From Imbricaverruca yamaguchii (Eukaryota; Arthropoda; Thecostraca; Neoverrucidae): 64,000 bases of DNA. Where the stretch lies: assembly GCA_034440575.1 (NCBI GenBank), contig JAOTOL010001621.1, positions 2,797,501-2,861,500 of the forward strand, given 5' to 3'. This document shows, piece after piece, positions 58,101-64,000 of this stretch. Below the pieces are notes generated by a model, which made no database searches, was not told the DNA's origin, and was given only the letters and a program-made list of their open reading frames with translations. Made by a program: the position numbers and the translations under genes. How positions within the stretch are numbered: the first letter of the stretch is position 1; every line of letters starts with the position of its first letter.

Positions 58101-58906
58101 ATCAGATATGTAATAACGTGCTACAGCTTCATGTCTCTGTGTCACCTCATTCGGCAGCTATCCCGGGAAAACCTGAGGAGGTGGGGCGGGACTCTCGAGA
58201 TTGCCTCAGCCTGGTCCGGAGAGAGTACTTCATGAACGCAATGCCAGTATTCCACTACAAGCATAAGTAAAAGATAAACAGTGGTTTTCTACGCTTCCTC
58301 GAAAAGTCAACTCGTAAAATCTACGAATTGCATGACCTCTTTTGTGCACCATGCTGCTAAAGATGACACAACATGTCTTCGCTTACAAGTAATTTGGGTA
58401 TAATCGTCGTCATTTTGGTATCAAATGAGCCTCTAGGAAAATAGTACGGTTTTAAATGGGTAAAGGGACCTTCGCTAAATGCATGAGTGATTTTATTTCG
58501 TTGGTGGGAGTACCCCCTATATCATTATGTGTTACACAAACTGATGTGGGATAATACATTTTCTCCCAAATATTTCATTTTTGTTGGAAAACCAGCTCCA
58601 AACGTTCAAGATAGCAATCAACGTATCAACAGCTGGAATACATTGGGTAGTGTTATATAAAAAAAATCGAAAAGGCTTAACTGGTTGGGTCAATCCCGGC
58701 TTCTTCTGTTTCTTCAAGTCATGATGTTCGCAGTATTCAATAACATCCGGTAGATTTCGCAAGTTAGAACCAAAAAATGTTCCTCAAACTGAGCCCATTT
58801 AATTTGAAAGACCATTATTCACGTACTACCCATGACACTCCAAATATATTTGACAAGGCCTTAGCCACTATTATAGGAACTATTTAGTAAGTACCTCTAT
58901 ATATTC
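55157..58906. other. Unassigned region
   Basis: A perfect hairpin lies at 55555-55603. Otherwise no gene or element is recognised. Frames of around 100 codons (for example 55801-56100, 57179-57472 minus, 57599-57949) lack known motifs. Confidence 0.4.
55555..55603. repeat. Perfect inverted repeat, 23-bp arms, 3-base loop
   Basis: The left arm starts GAGAGAACTTCATTCACAAT and ends at 55577; the loop is TAC (55578-55580); the right arm (55581-55603) is its exact complement. The absence of mismatches suggests recent origin or selection. It is shorter than typical microRNA precursors and the loop is very tight. Confidence 0.95.
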
Positions 58907-59747
58907 TTAACCCGCGCCGTCTCTGCGGTCAGATCCTCACACCACGTCTCGGGGGGCGGGGCGGATAGTAACCCCCTCTAAAATCCAAACTAAACGTCGC
59001 ACGAAAACGAAAGAGGTGTCATCGGAAAGCGCTCGACGAGTAGGGTCCAGATCCACCCCTGAAAAGAATTTCCCCCGAAGGTGACGTCACCAAGGGGGCT
59101 AGATTTTCATGACTATTCACGACCTGCATTATGTTTTTTGCTCTGGGAGTTTATTTTGATGGATACATGAAAACACAAAATTTATTTAGAATGAGAACAG
59201 GACAGCGAAATCGACCTGGGCAATGCATTTTTCCTGGTCCCCCCAAAATAAGAATTACATTTTTTGAAATGTCAAAAGTTTCAGTTTTCAAGTTTTCTTT
59301 AATTTTCCTTTTCCAATGGGTAGAGCAGACCGAGAAACGTTGTTGAAAGTCAACTTGCCCTAATCAAAATGCTTACTTTAGCCAGAATTTTATATTTGAA
59401 CTGCAATTGGCAAATATGCAAAATGTATATGTAGTCAAAAAACAAACAAAAAAGATACGTTTTGTTGCATCCCTAGAGATAAGCAAACTCTGAAAGTTTC
59501 ATTAAAATACCTGCATTCGTTAAAGCGTGACGGCTGGTTGAACTTTTTTGGAGGTGACCTCACTTGACGTCGACTAACTCATTGACCCTAGACGACCTGA
59601 CTTCAAAATTTTGAAACAGCATGCCAAATTGACGTGGGAAAAGGCATCACAAATTTGGGTGCGCTGCCGCCCGCCGTTCGTTCACTATCCGCGAAAAAAC
59701 CTGACGGGGAGGCGGTTGAAGACCCCTCCCCGATACGGACGGTTTAA
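58907..59747 (+). mobile_element. TTAA-ended element, family A copy A8
   Basis: The left end is TTAACCCGCGCCGTCTCTGC and the right end is CCGATACGGACGGTTTAA. TTAA is exact at both ends (58907-58910 and 59744-59747). TGACGTCA is near 59081 and the half-site cluster is at 59556-59601. 841 bp, closely matching A5 in order. Non-coding. Confidence 0.88.
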
Positions 59748-62700
59748 TACTCCGCGGATCATCCTCTTTCTTATTCATGTTATCACTCCACAGCTGTGCG
59801 ATATGAAAACACCGCGCTTCCTTTTGCTTCATTTATGGAATCTACGATCATGTTGGCCAGGTCTGGCCAGAAGAAAGGGAAAATTCCTTCCAAAATCCAG
59901 AAGCGGAAGGAGCTTTGTTCTTCATCATGCCTCAGAGCATATATAGATTGCCTTCACTTGTTGACTATTACAGGAGTTCTTTCCATTTTGTATAATTCGT
60001 GAAAATCTATAGAAGCCAGATAATCGTTGATTCGCCGGTCGCTATGATCTGCATGACATGTTGACTCATATAGTTAAGTAAGCAATGCATTGTAATATTA
60101 AAAAATGTCTGCTGTCGGAAGCTAGCTGCCCGTCTTCTGTTTTCAAAATATTAATGTGTCCTTAGTATTTCATTGGGCACACATACCGAAGAAGCATTTT
60201 GTAGGTATCTAACCCTCCTTTATCCATCTCAATCTAGACCATAACAAGCAGGTCAAAGATTAATGTTCCAAGAATGCATTTGCTCGATCACGAATAGTTG
60301 CGTATGGTTGGCAGAATCGTTGGTGGCGTGTCGTTGGTGGTGGTAGTTGCATATTCGTTGGTAGAACTGACGACAATAGCAGTCAATCCCATATTGTTGC
60401 AGTCATGTAATGTACTTTCTTCTTTTCTCCTCTGCACGATCTTTTCTTTACGGCTTCTGATTCTACTGACTCGAATGGCACTCTTGGTCATTTCTAAATT
60501 CAAACGCCAATCGTAAGCATTGTTCCGTTTATGCTGTCGCTAGCATAATTCATTTTTGATCTCTACGCACACTGCAAATGAAAAATCATCTTCGAGAAGG
60601 GTATTGTTAAGTCACCATAATATAGGTCTCATCGCATATGCGGAGAGTATAATTTGTGTATGCATAGGCTGTGGTCCGTACACTGTAACCTATGTAGATA
60701 TTCAATCTCACAACTATTGCATTTAGGTGCTGAAGCATATAATTGCCGCCCAAATTCGAATATCACAAAGGTGCATCACATTTTAAGTAAACTGATAGTC
60801 GTGGATGTTTGCCATGAAAAACATCCCAGAATTGCCAGGCATATCTGGCGGCGACGGAACTCCGTTCAATTAATTCAGCAATCAAGAAGTGGTTACGTGT
60901 TCAGCAATATTTATGTGTTCCATCATGCATAGTGATGCATACCGATGCATGCATCCTGATCCATGTGTACTGAAAGCCAGGTATTTGCGTTCGCTTTCAT
61001 GCTTAGGCGGACATTTGGTCAGGATACTCTGAATTTTAATTATTTTTAGTTTATGCTGACAAAATGGCCAGCCGAAATTAAACCTGGTGTGTTTTGAAGG
61101 GACATGTTCAGATCCGAGTGTAAACCGAAATTAGTGCATGATAGCCGAAGCCATGCATACCAACATGACTACTTAAAAGATTCCTGATCGGATCCCGTTC
61201 TTCAGATATGGTCATTTATTCACTGCATACATATACATACTATTCACTGACAACAACCTACATACATATCCGTTTTTCGTCTGGAAGCTGACATTATTAA
61301 AGCACGTGGTATTATCCTGACGTACATAGGCGAATATTTGATTTCATGCAATTAACGGGTCATTTCTGGCCGTGCTTAGTCAGACAGGTGTGCATGACAT
61401 TTTACTGAAACAATATATATATATATATATAACTACTTATTGACTTAGCACACTTCATTCGCTCGCCAGAATACGGAAAGGCGTCGGATTAATGCCTCCT
61501 TTGTGGATGGGGGATGGTGGGGAAGCATCATCTGGAATCGTTCAGCACTCAGCACACTTTTGTTCGCTTAATTTTAACCCTCGCACGTTCAGGAGCGTAT
61601 CACATTGCCACCCATTTTTCGCGACCGCGGAACAAACGTCATTGGTTAGCATGTGGCCTGTTAGTGTAACTCGCGGGGAGGGGGTCTTATTTTTTCGATG
61701 CTCGTACTCTCGACTAGAGTTTCCACTTTCTGGCGCAGTGGCAGGACACGGCAACCCGTAATCCTGGGAACATGAGCCTTTTGCCGTACAATGCCAGGAT
61801 TTTCCGTGTCACTGCCGTGCCGGTGTCGGTACCCCTAGTAATAAAATTAAAGCATATATCTAAAATTGTCTTGATGTTGAACCGAATTGTCCAAGATTAC
61901 CAGGAAAAATGGCTTAACCAATGATGTGTGGAATAACTTTGAAACGTAGAGACTGAGCTGCTGTCAGTGTGTGAAATGTTTTGCATCTCTGGTATTGCTT
62001 ACTTTCGTCATCAATCATGATTTCCCTCGTTGTTTAGATGGTCCCTATTTATCCCCATGCTTTTCTGTGTGCCATCATCCAGCTTGCTGTGCGATGTGTC
62101 GCGCGGTGTCACAACCTGCTGTGCCCGTGCTACGTCTCATGCCAGTGTTTGGAAGAAAAAGTGAACAACTCTATTCTCGACTCTTATCGGGTCATCCATC
62201 AGTGGCCTAATCGGGGAGTGACCTGTAACCTAGAACACTATTGAGGGATATAATCCCTCCGTACCCATATTCAAGTTTTAAAAAATAATTAGCGACAACA
62301 TTGCGTGCAAAATACCAAAGGCAAATTACCGTTTGACCCGATGACATCACATGGGTTACTTTTTTGCTTCTTAGCTTTACCTTAGTCATTTCTCTCTTCA
62401 CTACAGGTTAACTTTTGGCTGTATCTTAAACGGTTTGTGAGATATACTTAATGCACATTTAAAAACTGCACTAGATGACGTCACCTGATTTTGGTGTACC
62501 CCAACTTCGTTAAGTTAGTAGACTGCACCTCAACATTTGACATGCACGTTCATCAATTGTCGGGTTATATGATAAATTACCGAAGTGATTCTTTAGACGG
62601 ATTATGAGTTATTTCAGAAAACCTTAGAGGGTCTAAGTAATCCCTGCACTGCCAGGTCCAAGCTAATGTAACATATTCATTTGTTACCCGAAGTATACAA

Positions 62701-63739
62701 ATGGGTATTAATCGCGACAGCTGATCACATGCACCACGCTAGCTTTTCTTTCGCTTCGCTAACATTCCCCGTTTGTAAATACTTGGAGAAGTAAACCACA
62801 TCTGCCAAATTTCTGCATAAGGTGACAAAATGCAAGGCAATGCAATGCACTGCAAATGTAACGCAAACTCCATCAGTAAACTTTCCGTCTCCTTTTATGT
62901 CAGGCTACTGACTTGAAATCTAGCCCTTCACTTTATTCGGCGACTACTCCGATGGACCATAGCAATGGATGCAACGGATGTCTCTCACCAAAGAGGTTAA
63001 AATCTCCCCATGCCACTGCATGTTGACGACGGATACTGGATGCGGGTAGCGACGAACACAGCCCAAAGCGGTGGTCTATGCCCTGTTGTGTTCAGCTCCA
63101 TTTATAAAGAACTGAATTAACCGAATCGGCCGTCGAATTGGCCGCTGAATGCCACGTTGCATTTGACAGGTGAATCAGCATCTTAAGGCTGGTTTGCTGA
63201 CAAACACGAGAAGCAGTGCTTATGAATTCATCCAAGCCACGGCTATTATGTACGAAATGTGTATACAATATTTTGGTAGTGTCAGGGGTACTCCCGCGGT
63301 GTCCCCCTTCCTCCGGTTCATGCATCCCTGACGACAGTACTGACATGCACTCGCCTGGTCAGGTCCATTACGAGGTGCGTGACCTCAGCATCTGACAAGG
63401 AATCATGATTCATACATTTCAAAGTGCCAGACGCATTCATCACGTCGGCCCAAGGAATGGTAGAGAAGTCGTCACCACTGCGTTACGCTTCATAAGTATA
63501 CTTGTTAGTTGTTCGCGTTATTTCGCCTACGTGAGCAAATGCCGTGGTATGCTCAATAGTGACCACGCCGCAAGAAGTCTGAAGTTCCTTGTCCGCTACA
63601 GCATCCCCACACCTCATGATGCGTCCTGCCACATCAGTCAATGTAAATTATGAGGTTAAAGTTGATGGAACTGAATGAACATATGTGCCTGCCCCTCCCA
63701 CTTCATCAAAATTAAAGACGAGATGACAAAAAATGGCCC
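59748..63739. other. Unassigned region
   Basis: A short (AT)n lies at 61413-61430. No gene, element or larger repeat was recognised. Short frames (60298-60516 is hydrophobic) have no known motif. Confidence 0.4.
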
Positions 63740-63789
63740 TGACAATGAATACTTTCGCTCAGTTTTTGGAAATTCACACTAATCTCCAT

Positions 63790-64000
63790 AAAAATGGTGT
63801 TGTTGAGGGACACGGGAGACTCTTAAACCGACACGGAACTACTCTCTCCGATACAAGAGGTAACTGACACAGAAGGCTCCTCACAGACACAAGGACTACC
63901 ATGACCGATACAGAAGGCCTCTGACGGACATAGGAGGCCCCCTGATCGGCGTAGGAAGCCATCTGACAGAGGAGGCTCTCGCGGGAAAATGAGGACAGCC
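63790..64000 (+). repeat. Decayed minisatellite, period about 20 bp
   Basis: Words such as AGGCCTCTGAC, GACATAGGAGGCCCC and GGCTCCTCACAGACACAAGG recur about every 20 bases up to the window end. The unit resembles the GGGGCCTCCTCTC-type unit of 29420-31290 in the same orientation. It probably continues beyond the window. Confidence 0.5.

Noticed and set aside
60298..60516. 72-codon hydrophobic frame as a small membrane protein
   Set aside because: An overlapping frame of the same length exists on the other strand, with no homology or context to support either.

Overview
This 64 kb window looks like non-genic DNA from an animal nuclear genome, probably a marine invertebrate or basal deuterostome. 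No host gene can be called with confidence. No operon, Shine-Dalgarno site, rRNA, tRNA or CRISPR array was found. The evidence for an animal is the mixture of CR1/L2-like LINEs, a Penelope-like element with a GIY-YIG domain, hAT-type termini, many non-autonomous elements ending in TTAA, and very abundant micro- and minisatellites. Species-level placement is not possible from sequence alone.

The most interesting content is a set of TTAA-ended elements about 0.8-1.1 kb long, which I call families A, B, C and a poorly defined D. Family A has eight copies, two of them half-length, plus one A-like fragment at 23451. Full copies begin TTAACCCG and end CGGGTTAA, the terminal pattern of piggyBac-type elements. 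Most full copies carry a TGACGTCA site, and the right half carries a compact cluster of TGACCT (AGGTCA) half-sites, pairs of which have 4-bp spacing. Families B and C have different termini but share TTAA ends, GC-rich subterminal palindromes and many TGACCT half-sites. Several elements abut and share one TTAA: A2/A3 near 16237, A4/B2 near 39628, and B1/D2/C1 near 25293-25426.

Layout: 12-840 family A copy; 3453-3715 43-bp array; 5350-5990 pyrimidine tract; 9071-12835 three consecutive minisatellites (27, 21 and about 108 bp); 14558-17960 Penelope-like element split by two family A copies; 18236-18800 decayed 29-30 bp array; 20957-26249 nested block (D, B, CR1 inside B, A-like fragment inside CR1, then D and C); 29420-31290 decayed 20-21 bp array; 31490-33400 second LINE; 34092-37580 satellites, including about 112 copies of an octamer; 38799-40731 A4 and B2; 41770-42240 repeats around a 189-bp A/C-only tract; 43479-43853 46-bp array; 45777-46193 possible gene fragment; 48138-50612 A5, a LINE endonuclease remnant and A6; 52484-52665 39-bp array; 53761-54395 hAT-like remnants; 54747-55156 A7; 55555-55603 perfect hairpin; 58907-59747 A8; 63740-64000 a decayed array resembling the one at 29.4-31.3 kb.

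All recognisable transposon proteins are broken by stops, frameshifts, deletions or insertions, so nothing here looks autonomous. Most long open frames are artefacts of tandem repeats or pyrimidine tracts that lack stop codons.
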